Positions 1 through 5,035 of a DNA stretch of 5,035 bases are shown here, piece by piece. The translations under genes and the position numbers were made by a program. The DNA comes from JBBRHH01 sp038222915 (GTDB lineage Bacteria; Planctomycetota; Phycisphaerae; Tepidisphaerales; Tepidisphaeraceae): the NCBI GenBank assembly GCA_038222915.1, contig JBBRHH010000457.1, positions 1-5,035 of the forward strand. The letters run 5' to 3'. The notes under the pieces were generated by a model. It was given only the letters and a program-made list of their open reading frames with translations, searched no databases and had not been told where the DNA came from. How positions within the stretch are numbered: the stretch's first letter is position 1; each line of letters begins with the position of its first letter.

Positions 1-732
1 TTCGGCCCAGTATTCCTGTTCGTTGGTGGCGGCGTAGGTGTCGGCGAAGAGGCCGGCCTTCATGGATCTTTTGTAGGTTTCGCGGAGACGTTTGTACCAG
101 CCTGGATCTTTGGCGCGGATGGCACTGGCGATGGTGTGGGCGAATTCGTGGATGGTGATATTTTCTTCGGCGTAGTGGTCGCCGGGGAGGTTGAGGAGAT
201 TCTCTTCGGCGCAGGTGGAGAGCGGCATGCCGCCGAGGCCGCGCGAGCGCCGGTCCTGGAAGGCGGCCTGCTTTGGCGAATTGTTTTCGGGCACTTTGTT
301 TTCGGGGATGTCCATGGTGTATTCGACAACGGAGATGATGCCGATGCGCACCTTGGCGGCAGTGAGGGCTGTCTTTACGAGGTCGGGGCTGTTCATCAAC
401 ATGTGATCGATGGTGTAGGCGCATTCGAGTATGGCGTAGTCGGAGACGTTGTCGGAGCCGATAATGGGGAGGCCGTGGAGGGTGAGCGATTTGGTGTAGA
501 AGGGGTGGATCTTGAAGTCGCGGCGGAGGTCGTCGCTGATGGGCTGGACGTGGAGAGGTAGCGGGGTTTTGTCGGCGTCGGTGGCGAGAGGCGTGTAGGC
601 GTTGGTGGTGGTTGGGCCGTGGTAGTTGGTGGGAAGGGATGTTGGTTTGGCGTCGCGGGCGACTACTGCTGTGATGCCGAGAAGCAGCGAGAAGAGAAGG
701 CAGGCGGCGATTTTCCGGGTGTGGTTTGTCAT
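1..732 (-). CDS. Exported HExxH zinc metallopeptidase, anthrax lethal-factor-like (ATLF/M34-like), C-terminus cut by window edge
   Basis: The reading frame is open from an ATG at 732 to the window edge and gives 244 residues without a stop. Residues 1-25 look like a Sec signal peptide: basic MTNHTRK, a hydrophobic stretch from about 8 to 24, and a likely cut after VVA25, so the protein should act outside the cytoplasm. The zinc-binding motif HEFAH is at 195-199 (H195 and H199 as ligands, E196 as general base). About 35 residues on, ATNEQEYWAE (235-244) matches the helix that supplies the third, glutamate ligand in lethal-factor-type peptidases. The 'ATNxxEYWAE' form is common in secreted bacterial and fungal members. 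Substrate and biological role are unknown. No Shine-Dalgarno sequence precedes the ATG, but no other in-frame start is close. The gene follows the regulator on the same strand after 37 bases. All 11 glycine codons are GGC, opposite to the plus-strand genes. The peptidase class is fairly sure; the exact subfamily is less so. Confidence 0.85.
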   Translation of the reverse strand, partial: MTNHTRKIAACLLFSLLLGITAVVARDAKPTSLPTNYHGPTTTNAYTPLATDADKTPLPLHVQPISDDLRRDFKIHPFYTKSLTLHGLPIIGSDNVSDYAILECAYTIDHMLMNSPDLVKTALTAAKVRIGIISVVEYTMDIPENKVPENNSPKQAAFQDRRSRGLGGMPLSTCAEENLLNLPGDHYAEENITIHEFAHTIASAIRAKDPGWYKRLRETYKRSMKAGLFADTYAATNEQEYWAE

Positions 733-746
733 AGACGGGACGAGCG

Positions 747-752
747 ATTGTA
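747..752 (-). promoter_or_regulatory. Possible -10 box upstream of the metallopeptidase gene
   Basis: The 37-base gap between the regulator stop and the metallopeptidase start contains TACAAT on the minus strand, one mismatch from TATAAT, 14 bases before the ATG. There is no recognisable -35 at normal spacing and no Shine-Dalgarno sequence. If it is used, the mRNA leader would be only about 7 bases. Co-transcription from the regulator gene is equally possible. This is a weak call. Confidence 0.2.
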
Positions 753-769
753 CGGGACACCTGGTTGAT

Positions 770-1942
770 TTAGCGACTGCCCAACCCCGGCCTGTGGAAC
801 TCACGGCGAAATTGGCCTGGGGTTTGGCCTGTCATCTTTCGGAACATGACGTTGACGTATTCGGCGTGGTGTACGCCTATGCGCTGCGCGATTGATTTGA
901 GAGGGAGGACTGTTGTTCGGAGAAGTTCCTTTGCCCGTTCTACGCGGCAGCGGATGATTTCTTCGTGGGGGGTGCGGCCTAGCAGTTGGCGGAAGCGGGT
1001 TTCGAGGATTCGGCGGGAGAGGGGCACTGCGTCGAGGACTTGTTCGACATTAGCGCCGGTGCAGGCGTGTTCGCGGATGTAGCGGACGGCGGCGGAGACG
1101 TCAGGGTCGTTGATGGCGAGTGCGTCGCTGGAGCGACGGGCGACGATTCCGGCGGGGGCTACGGTGTATTCGGTAGCTTTCACCTTCGTGCCGCGCATCA
1201 TTTTCCCGAGGAGTTGGGCGGCCATGTAGCCGGTGCGGTGGGTGTCGGGCTCTACGCTGGAGAGGGGTGGATCGGAGAGATCGCAGAGGACTTGATCGTT
1301 GTCGACGCCGATGACGGCGACATCGTCGGGGACACGGAGGCCGGCGCTTCGGCAGGCCTCGAGGAGTTGGCGGCCGCGGAGATCGAAACAGGCGAGGATG
1401 CCGATGGGCTTGGGGAGCTTTTGTACCCAGCGGACGAGTTCGTGCTGTTCGCCGGCCCAGTTGGCGGCCCGGCCCAGGGAGCGCGCTGACATTTGGATTT
1501 GGCAATCGATGCCGGCCTCGGCGGCGAGCTGCTGAAAGTGATCGCAGCGCCAGAGCGACCAGTTGTAGTTGCTCAAACCGCAATAGCCGATGTGGCGAAA
1601 GCCGCGTTGGAGGAGGTGATCGAGGGCGAGGCGGGCGATGGCGCGATTGTCGGTTTCGACCCAGGGGACTCCTTTGACGAGTTGGGCGGCGCTCAGGTCG
1701 ACGACCGGGATTTTGGTTTTTGCGAGGACTTTGGCGAGCGGCCGATTTTCGATGCGGGCGATGATGCCGTCGCCGTTCCAGCCTTCCATGCGGGCGACCT
1801 GGGGATCGCCTCGGCCATGCTCGGGGAGGAAGATTGACCAGGATTCGTTTTCGCGGAGATAGGCGGCGACGCCTTCGAGGAGGCCGCGCGCGTAGGCGTT
1901 GGAGGTTTCGATCAGGAGGGCGACTTGCGGCGTTTTTCGCAA
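770..1942 (-). CDS. XylR-family transcriptional regulator (LacI-like sugar-binding domain plus AraC-type HTH)
   Basis: This 390-residue DNA-binding regulator has nearly the same length and layout as E. coli XylR (392 residues). Residues about 5-275 form a periplasmic-binding-protein-like sensor; VIGVDND (210-216), followed by LSSVEPD (227-233), is the signature of LacI/XylR sensors. Residues about 280-383 form the AraC-type DNA-binding domain. NVEQVLDAVPLSRRILETRF (298-317) covers the first HTH. The second HTH is at about 347-379 and ends in the typical FRKMTGQTPGQFRREF. The start is TTG: an in-frame TAA lies two codons upstream, and AGG is 6 bases before the TTG. The protein acts in the cytoplasm, most likely as a sugar-responsive activator. 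It is transcribed divergently from the oxidoreductase gene across 117 bases, which suggests that it controls that gene and perhaps itself. The inducer cannot be named; xylose is only one option, so no gene symbol is given. Confidence 0.95.
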   Translation of the reverse strand: MRKTPQVALLIETSNAYARGLLEGVAAYLRENESWSIFLPEHGRGDPQVARMEGWNGDGIIARIENRPLAKVLAKTKIPVVDLSAAQLVKGVPWVETDNRAIARLALDHLLQRGFRHIGYCGLSNYNWSLWRCDHFQQLAAEAGIDCQIQMSARSLGRAANWAGEQHELVRWVQKLPKPIGILACFDLRGRQLLEACRSAGLRVPDDVAVIGVDNDQVLCDLSDPPLSSVEPDTHRTGYMAAQLLGKMMRGTKVKATEYTVAPAGIVARRSSDALAINDPDVSAAVRYIREHACTGANVEQVLDAVPLSRRILETRFRQLLGRTPHEEIIRCRVERAKELLRTTVLPLKSIAQRIGVHHAEYVNVMFRKMTGQTPGQFRREFHRPGLGSR

Positions 1943-1945
1943 ACG

Positions 1946-1956
1946 TTACCTGGTAA
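1946..1956. repeat. 11-bp palindrome overlapping the regulator's ribosome binding site (possible operator)
   Basis: TTACC-T-GGTAA is an exact 5-1-5 inverted repeat. On the minus strand it contains the AGG of the regulator's Shine-Dalgarno sequence, so a bound protein, or a hairpin in the mRNA, could limit expression of the regulator. The symmetry is seen directly; the operator role is inferred. A short palindrome can also arise by chance. Confidence 0.35.
1948..1952 (-). promoter_or_regulatory. Ribosome binding site supporting the TTG start of the regulator
   Basis: The minus strand reads CAGGT, and its AGG ends 6 bases before the TTG at 1942. No ATG or GTG is available in frame because a TAA lies at 1948-1946. 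Spacing and the upstream stop together support TTG as the start. Confidence 0.55.
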
Positions 1957-1963
1957 AATATCA

Positions 1964-1974
1964 CAGTCAGACTG
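1964..1974. repeat. 11-bp palindrome in the divergent control region (possible operator)
   Basis: CAGTC-A-GACTG is an exact 5-1-5 inverted repeat. It lies just downstream of the TATAAT box on the minus strand, roughly where transcription of the regulator would begin, and 7 bases from the palindrome at 1946-1956. That placement suits a repressor or autoregulatory site. Known AraC-type sites are usually direct repeats, so the bound protein, if any, is uncertain. Confidence 0.35.
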
Positions 1975-1978
1975 CGCA

Positions 1979-1984
1979 ATTATA
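1979..1984 (-). promoter_or_regulatory. Candidate -10 box for the regulator promoter
   Basis: The minus strand reads an exact TATAAT, 36 bases before the TTG start. No good -35 is found at 16-18 bases. TTCACA (minus strand, 2013-2008) matches TTGACA at five of six positions but lies 23 bases away, which is too far for a standard sigma-70 promoter. The AT-rich patch could also serve the plus strand (TATACA at 1981-1986). Confidence 0.35.
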
Positions 1985-2048
1985 CATGGCGGAAGCGGTT
2001 CGTGGCGTGTGAAATATGGAAAGTGGATTTGGCGAAGGAATTAGACGC

Positions 2049-2053
2049 AGGAG
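2049..2053 (+). promoter_or_regulatory. Ribosome binding site of the oxidoreductase gene
   Basis: AGGAG sits 6 bases before the ATG at 2060, a strong and well-spaced Shine-Dalgarno sequence that fixes this start. An ATG at 2016 in another frame opens only a short shadow reading frame. Confidence 0.85.
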
Positions 2054-2059
2054 CACCTC

Positions 2060-3184
2060 ATGGCAAAGAAGATTCGGGTTGCGATCGTGGGATTGGGTTT
2101 TGGCGCTGAGTTCATTCCGATTTACCAGAATCATCCGGATGCGGAGATGTATGCGATTTGCCGGCGGGATAAGGCGGAACTGGACAAGGTGGGGGAGCGG
2201 TTTGGGATCGCGAAGCGTTACACAGGATTTAAGGATTTGCTGAACGATCCGAATGTTGATGCGGTGCATATTAACTCGCCGATTGCGGAGCATGCGCCGC
2301 AATCGCTGGCGGCGTTGAAGGCCGGGAAACACGTTGCGTGTACGGTGCCGATGGGCGTGAGCATTGAGGAGTGCCGGCAGATTGTCGATCTGCAGCGCGC
2401 GACCGGCAAAATTTATATGATGATGGAGACGGTGGTTTACAGCCGGGAATATTTGTTTGTGAAGGAGCTGTATGACAGGGGCGAGCTTGGGAGGATTCAG
2501 TTTTTGCGTGGATCGCATCAGCAGGACATGGAGGGGTGGCCGGGATATTGGCCGGGGTTGCCGCCGATGTGGTATGCGACGCATTGCGTGAGCCCGTGTC
2601 TGGCGATTATTTCCAAGCCTGGGAGCCCGGCGCTGGCTGCGAGTGTTGTGTGTCATGGGTCGGGGCGGGTGCGGGATGAATTGATCAAGCATTACAACTG
2701 TCCGTTTGCGATTGAGACGGCGACGTTCAAGATTCATGGGACGGATGTCGTGGCCGAGGTGACGCGGAGTCTTTACGACACTGCGCGGCAGTATCGGGAG
2801 AGCTTTGATGTGACGGGAAGCAAGCGCAGTTTTGAATGGCAGCAGGTGGAGAACGAGGAGCCGGTCATCCATGGCAAGGGTGTTCCGGAAAACGAGATTC
2901 CGGTTCGGACGAAGGTGCCGGACTATGCGAAGCTGCTGCCGCAATCGATCCGGCGATTTACGCAGCCGGCGGCGATTCAGGACGCGGATCATCTGTCGTT
3001 CCTTCAAGGCGGCGGACATGGCGGAAGCCATCCGCACCTGGTGCATAATTTCCTGGAAGCGGTGCTTGGCAAACAGGCGGCCTTCCCGGATGCGGCGACG
3101 AGCGCGAACTGGACGATGGTCGGGCTTTGCGCGCATGAGTCGGCGATGAAGGGCGGCGATCGCGTGGCGATCCCGGTTCTCTGA
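2060..3184 (+). CDS. Gfo/Idh/MocA-family NAD(P)-dependent oxidoreductase with altered catalytic motifs
   Basis: This complete 374-residue protein has a family-typical length and starts after a strong AGGAG site. Residues 5-125 form the Rossmann domain: VAIVGLGFGAEF (7-18) carries the GxGxxG dinucleotide loop, and VDAVHINSPIAEHAPQSLAA (67-86) is the family's 'D-V-x-I-x-T-P-x-x-x-H' strand and loop. Residues about 130 to the end form the substrate domain and finish in the usual HPHLVHNFLEAV...FPDAATSANW. The family's EKP motif reads T95-V96-P97 here (in HVACTVPMG), so the usual lysine is missing. In the D-x-x-x-H motif only H175 remains (WYATH, 171-175). I recall CTVP-type members from PVC bacteria, so this is probably a subfamily trait. 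There is no signal or Tat peptide, so it should be cytoplasmic. It probably oxidises, reduces or eliminates on a sugar or cyclitol; the substrate is unknown. It is divergent from the regulator gene and is followed after 69 bases by the ThuA-dehydrogenase gene, probably in one operon. Confidence 0.93.
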   Translation: MAKKIRVAIVGLGFGAEFIPIYQNHPDAEMYAICRRDKAELDKVGERFGIAKRYTGFKDLLNDPNVDAVHINSPIAEHAPQSLAALKAGKHVACTVPMGVSIEECRQIVDLQRATGKIYMMMETVVYSREYLFVKELYDRGELGRIQFLRGSHQQDMEGWPGYWPGLPPMWYATHCVSPCLAIISKPGSPALAASVVCHGSGRVRDELIKHYNCPFAIETATFKIHGTDVVAEVTRSLYDTARQYRESFDVTGSKRSFEWQQVENEEPVIHGKGVPENEIPVRTKVPDYAKLLPQSIRRFTQPAAIQDADHLSFLQGGGHGGSHPHLVHNFLEAVLGKQAAFPDAATSANWTMVGLCAHESAMKGGDRVAIPVL

Positions 3185-3187
3185 GGT

Positions 3188-3229
3188 CGGTGCGCTGCAC
3201 TGCCGAGCTGATTTGCGACACTTCAAGTG
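3188..3229 (+). other. Intergenic stretch with two small inverted repeats, not a clear terminator
   Basis: The 69-base gap holds a 6-bp stem with a three-base loop at 3188-3202 (CGGTGC / GCACTG, one G-T pair) and an exact 5-1-5 palindrome CACTT-C-AAGTG at 3219-3229. Neither is followed by a T tract, so they do not make an intrinsic terminator. They might tune mRNA stability or expression of the second gene, or mean nothing. Confidence 0.25.
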
Positions 3230-3241
3230 CCCGCGGATGGA

Positions 3242-3246
3242 AAGGA
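3242..3246 (+). promoter_or_regulatory. Ribosome binding site deciding the start of the ThuA-dehydrogenase gene
   Basis: AAGGA lies 7 bases before the ATG at 3254 but only 1 base before the in-frame ATG at 3248, so 3254 is the better start. A weaker GGA at 3239-3241 would be 6 bases before the ATG at 3248, so that start is not excluded. The choice changes the protein by two residues. Confidence 0.6.
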
Positions 3247-3253
3247 CATGATC

Positions 3254-5035
3254 ATGAGCCGAGGTCTTATTGTTTTTGGGCGGATATGTTTAACGTTGGC
3301 TTTTTTGGTGAGCGCGCGGCTGGCAGTGGCGGAGGACGCGGTTGGGCCGCGGCGGGTGCGGGTGCTATTCCTGGGGGATCAGGGGCATCATACGCCGCTG
3401 CTGCGGGCGCGGCAGTTGTTTGGCGTGATGGGGCAGCGTGGGATTGATTTTACTTATACCGAGAACCTTGCGGACCTGAATGCGAAGACGCTTGGGCAGT
3501 ATGACTGTCTGTTTGTCTATGCAAATATCGGGAGCGTCTCGAAGGAGCAGGAGCAGGCGATTCTGGATTATGTGGACGGCGGGCATGGGTTTGTGCCGGT
3601 GCATTGCGCATCCGCTTGTTTTGGGAATTCGCCGAAGCTGATTGCGCTGATTGGCGGCCGGTTTAAGAGTCATAACACCGGGGTGTTTAAGGAGACGATT
3701 GTTGATGGCGATCATCCGGTGATGAAGGAGCTGAAGGCGATTGAGAGTTGGGATGAGACTTATGTACATGATAGTTTTAATGAGGAGGGACGGACGGTAT
3801 TGGCGCAGCGGATTGAGGGAGAGCACCAGGAGCCGTGGACGTGGGTGCGGACGCAGGGGAAGGGGCGGGTGTTTTATACGGCGTGGGGGCATGATGAGCG
3901 GACTTGGGCGAATGCGGGATTCGTGGATTTGATTGAGCGGGGGATTCGGTGGTCGGCCGGGGATTGGGCGCTTGCGCCGCGGGCGGCCACGCAGCCGTTT
4001 GCGTATGTGGATGCGAATGTGCCGAATTATGCGCCGACACGGGTGGGGGATGCGAAGGGGGAAACGATGCCGATGCAGCAACCGGTGGGGGCGGCCGATT
4101 CGATGCGGCATATGGTGTTGCCACCGGGGTTTGATGTGAAGTTGTTTGCTTCGGATCCGGAGATTTACAAGCCGATCTGCATGAACTGGGATGAGCGCGG
4201 GCGGTTGTGGATTTGCGAGACGGTGGATTATCCGAACGAGCGGCAGCAGGAGGGATTGGGGCATGACCGGATTGTGATTTGCGAGGATACGGATGGGGAT
4301 GGCAAGGCGGATAAATTCACCGTGTTTGCGGAGAAGCTGAGCATTCCGACGAGCATGGTGTTTGCGAATGGCGGCGTGATCGTTTCGCAAGCGCCAGACA
4401 TGTTGTTTTTGAAGGATACGAAGGGCGAGGGGAAGGCGGATGTGCGGCAGACTTTGTTCAAGGGGTGGGGGACAGGCGATACGCACGCGGGGCCGAGCAA
4501 TTTGCGGTGGGGTTTGGATAACTGGATTTATGGAACGGTGGGGTATTCGGGATTCAACGGTGAAGTGGGCGGGCAGCACATGCAGTTCGGGCAGGGGATT
4601 TTTCGGATCAAGCCGGATGGGTCGAAAATGGAGTTTCTGGCCTCGACTTCGAACAACACCTGGGGGCTGGGGATGAGCGAGGAGGGGAACTTTTTTGCTT
4701 CGACGGCGAATGGGAATCCGTTTGTCTACTTAAGCATTCCGAACCGGTATTACGAGAGTGTGCGCGGGTGGTCTTCGCGGACGCTGGAGATGATTGCCGA
4801 TACGCAGCATTTTTATCCGCTGACGGCGAAGGTGCGGCAGGTGGATCAGCATGGGAGCTACACGGCCGGGGCGGGGAGTGCGCTGTATACGGCGCGGGCG
4901 TTTCCGAAGGAGTATTGGAATCGCGTGGCGTTTGTGGCCGAGCCGACTGGGCATTTGTTGGGGAAGTTTGTGATCGAGCCGGTGGGGAGCGGGTTTGTCG
5001 GGCGGAATGATTTCAACATGATGGGGAGTGATGAT
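3254..5035 (+). CDS. Exported ThuA-domain plus PVC-type dehydrogenase (heme-binding family) fusion, C-terminus cut by window edge
   Basis: The frame stays open for 594 residues to the window edge. Residues 1-26 look like a Sec signal peptide (hydrophobic from about 5 to 22, likely cut after AVA26), so it should act in the periplasm or at the cell surface. Residues about 34-236 form a ThuA domain with a class-I-amidotransferase-like fold: VRVLFLGDQGHH (35-46), VPVHCASACF (114-123), GGRFKSHNTG (134-143), SWDETYVH (165-172) and GRVFYTAWGHDERTW (204-218). After a linker of about 45 residues, the PVC-type membrane-bound dehydrogenase beta-propeller begins at LPPGFDVKLFASDPE (289-303). It continues with GRLWICETVDYPN (316-328), a calcium-loop-like DTDGDGKAD (345-353), a weaker copy DTKGEGKAD (388-396), and GIFRIKPDGS (448-457). 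Family members usually run to about 1,000 residues or more and end in a cytochrome c CxxCH domain, which would lie beyond the window. The likely role is oxidation of a sugar-type substrate with electrons passed to heme; the substrate is unknown. About 47 of 67 glycine codons are GGG. Confidence 0.93.
   Translation, partial: MSRGLIVFGRICLTLAFLVSARLAVAEDAVGPRRVRVLFLGDQGHHTPLLRARQLFGVMGQRGIDFTYTENLADLNAKTLGQYDCLFVYANIGSVSKEQEQAILDYVDGGHGFVPVHCASACFGNSPKLIALIGGRFKSHNTGVFKETIVDGDHPVMKELKAIESWDETYVHDSFNEEGRTVLAQRIEGEHQEPWTWVRTQGKGRVFYTAWGHDERTWANAGFVDLIERGIRWSAGDWALAPRAATQPFAYVDANVPNYAPTRVGDAKGETMPMQQPVGAADSMRHMVLPPGFDVKLFASDPEIYKPICMNWDERGRLWICETVDYPNERQQEGLGHDRIVICEDTDGDGKADKFTVFAEKLSIPTSMVFANGGVIVSQAPDMLFLKDTKGEGKADVRQTLFKGWGTGDTHAGPSNLRWGLDNWIYGTVGYSGFNGEVGGQHMQFGQGIFRIKPDGSKMEFLASTSNNTWGLGMSEEGNFFASTANGNPFVYLSIPNRYYESVRGWSSRTLEMIADTQHFYPLTAKVRQVDQHGSYTAGAGSALYTARAFPKEYWNRVAFVAEPTGHLLGKFVIEPVGSGFVGRNDFNMMGSDD

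Noticed and set aside
60..561. Open frames on both strands over the metallopeptidase region (minus 60-329, plus 136-561)
   Set aside because: Both are shadows of the frame encoding the signal peptide and HEFAH motif, which itself runs off the window edge without a stop.
986..1837. Two consecutive plus-strand open frames (986-1489 and 1493-1837) opposite the regulator gene
   Set aside because: They are Gly/Ala/Asp/Glu-rich shadows of the regulator's coding sequence, with no domain features.
1101..1979. 292-residue minus-strand open frame overlapping the regulator in another frame
   Set aside because: It is almost entirely Arg/Pro/His/Ser, as expected of a shifted reading of a C-rich gene, and the overlapping frame is a full-length XylR-type protein.
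3188..3202. Stem-loop as an intrinsic terminator after the oxidoreductase gene
   Set aside because: The stem is short, contains a G-T pair and is not followed by a T tract, and the next gene on the same strand begins soon after.
1967..3226. 419-residue open frame on the minus strand, antisense to the oxidoreductase
   Set aside because: Its product is rich in Arg, Pro, His and Leu without domain motifs, and it mirrors a gene with clear family motifs on the plus strand. The strand skew removes stop codons from the antisense frame.
3190..3447. 85-residue plus-strand open frame across the intergenic gap and the start of the ThuA gene
   Set aside because: Its Gly/Ala-rich sequence comes from reading the ThuA gene out of frame, and no ribosome binding site precedes it.
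3853..4065. Clusters of G runs suggesting G-quadruplexes
   Set aside because: The clusters I checked give three close runs at most, with the fourth run beyond the usual loop length. They follow from GGG codon preference.
3365..4579. 404-residue open frame on the minus strand, antisense to the ThuA-dehydrogenase gene
   Set aside because: It has the same low-complexity Arg/Pro/His composition and no recognisable motif. The plus-strand frame has a signal peptide and two well-matched domains.

Overview
The window shows four protein genes and a short divergent control region, and it probably comes from a Planctomycetota or Verrucomicrobiota (PVC group) bacterium. The strongest pointer is the fusion of a ThuA domain to a PVC-type dehydrogenase propeller. 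A XylR-type sugar regulator beside a Gfo/Idh/MocA oxidoreductase, and two exported proteins, fit that placement. The genus cannot be told from this sequence alone.

Layout: positions 1-732 (minus strand) hold the N-terminal 244 residues of an exported HExxH zinc metallopeptidase resembling the anthrax lethal-factor catalytic (ATLF/M34-like) fold. The left edge of the window cuts it. Positions 770-1942 (minus) encode a complete XylR-family regulator: a LacI-like sugar-binding domain joined to a C-terminal AraC helix-turn-helix, starting at TTG. Positions 1943-2059 are a divergent intergenic region with two exact 5-1-5 palindromes and a TATAAT box on the minus strand. Positions 2060-3184 (plus) encode a complete cytoplasmic Gfo/Idh/MocA-type NAD(P)-dependent oxidoreductase whose usual catalytic Lys and Asp appear replaced. 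Positions 3254-5035 (plus) encode the first 594 residues of an exported ThuA plus PVC-type dehydrogenase protein, cut by the right edge before the expected cytochrome c CxxCH domain. The coding density is high and the largest gap is 117 bases. I see no tRNA, rRNA, CRISPR, insertion sequence or clear intrinsic terminator.

How it may work together (inference): the regulator senses a sugar and controls the divergent plus-strand pair. The cytoplasmic oxidoreductase and the exported ThuA/dehydrogenase would oxidise sugar-derived substrates. The pairing recalls thuA-thuB of Sinorhizobium (ThuA plus a Gfo/Idh/MocA oxidoreductase, in trehalose/keto-sugar metabolism). The metallopeptidase lies 37 bases behind the regulator on the same strand, and its link to sugar use is unclear.

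The plus strand is G-rich across the whole window whichever strand codes. Third-position usage therefore flips between the two gene pairs, which suggests a strong replication-strand skew rather than recent transfer. Nothing here is clearly an undescribed system. The best leads are the altered catalytic motifs of the oxidoreductase, the lethal-factor-like exported peptidase, and the operator-like palindromes.
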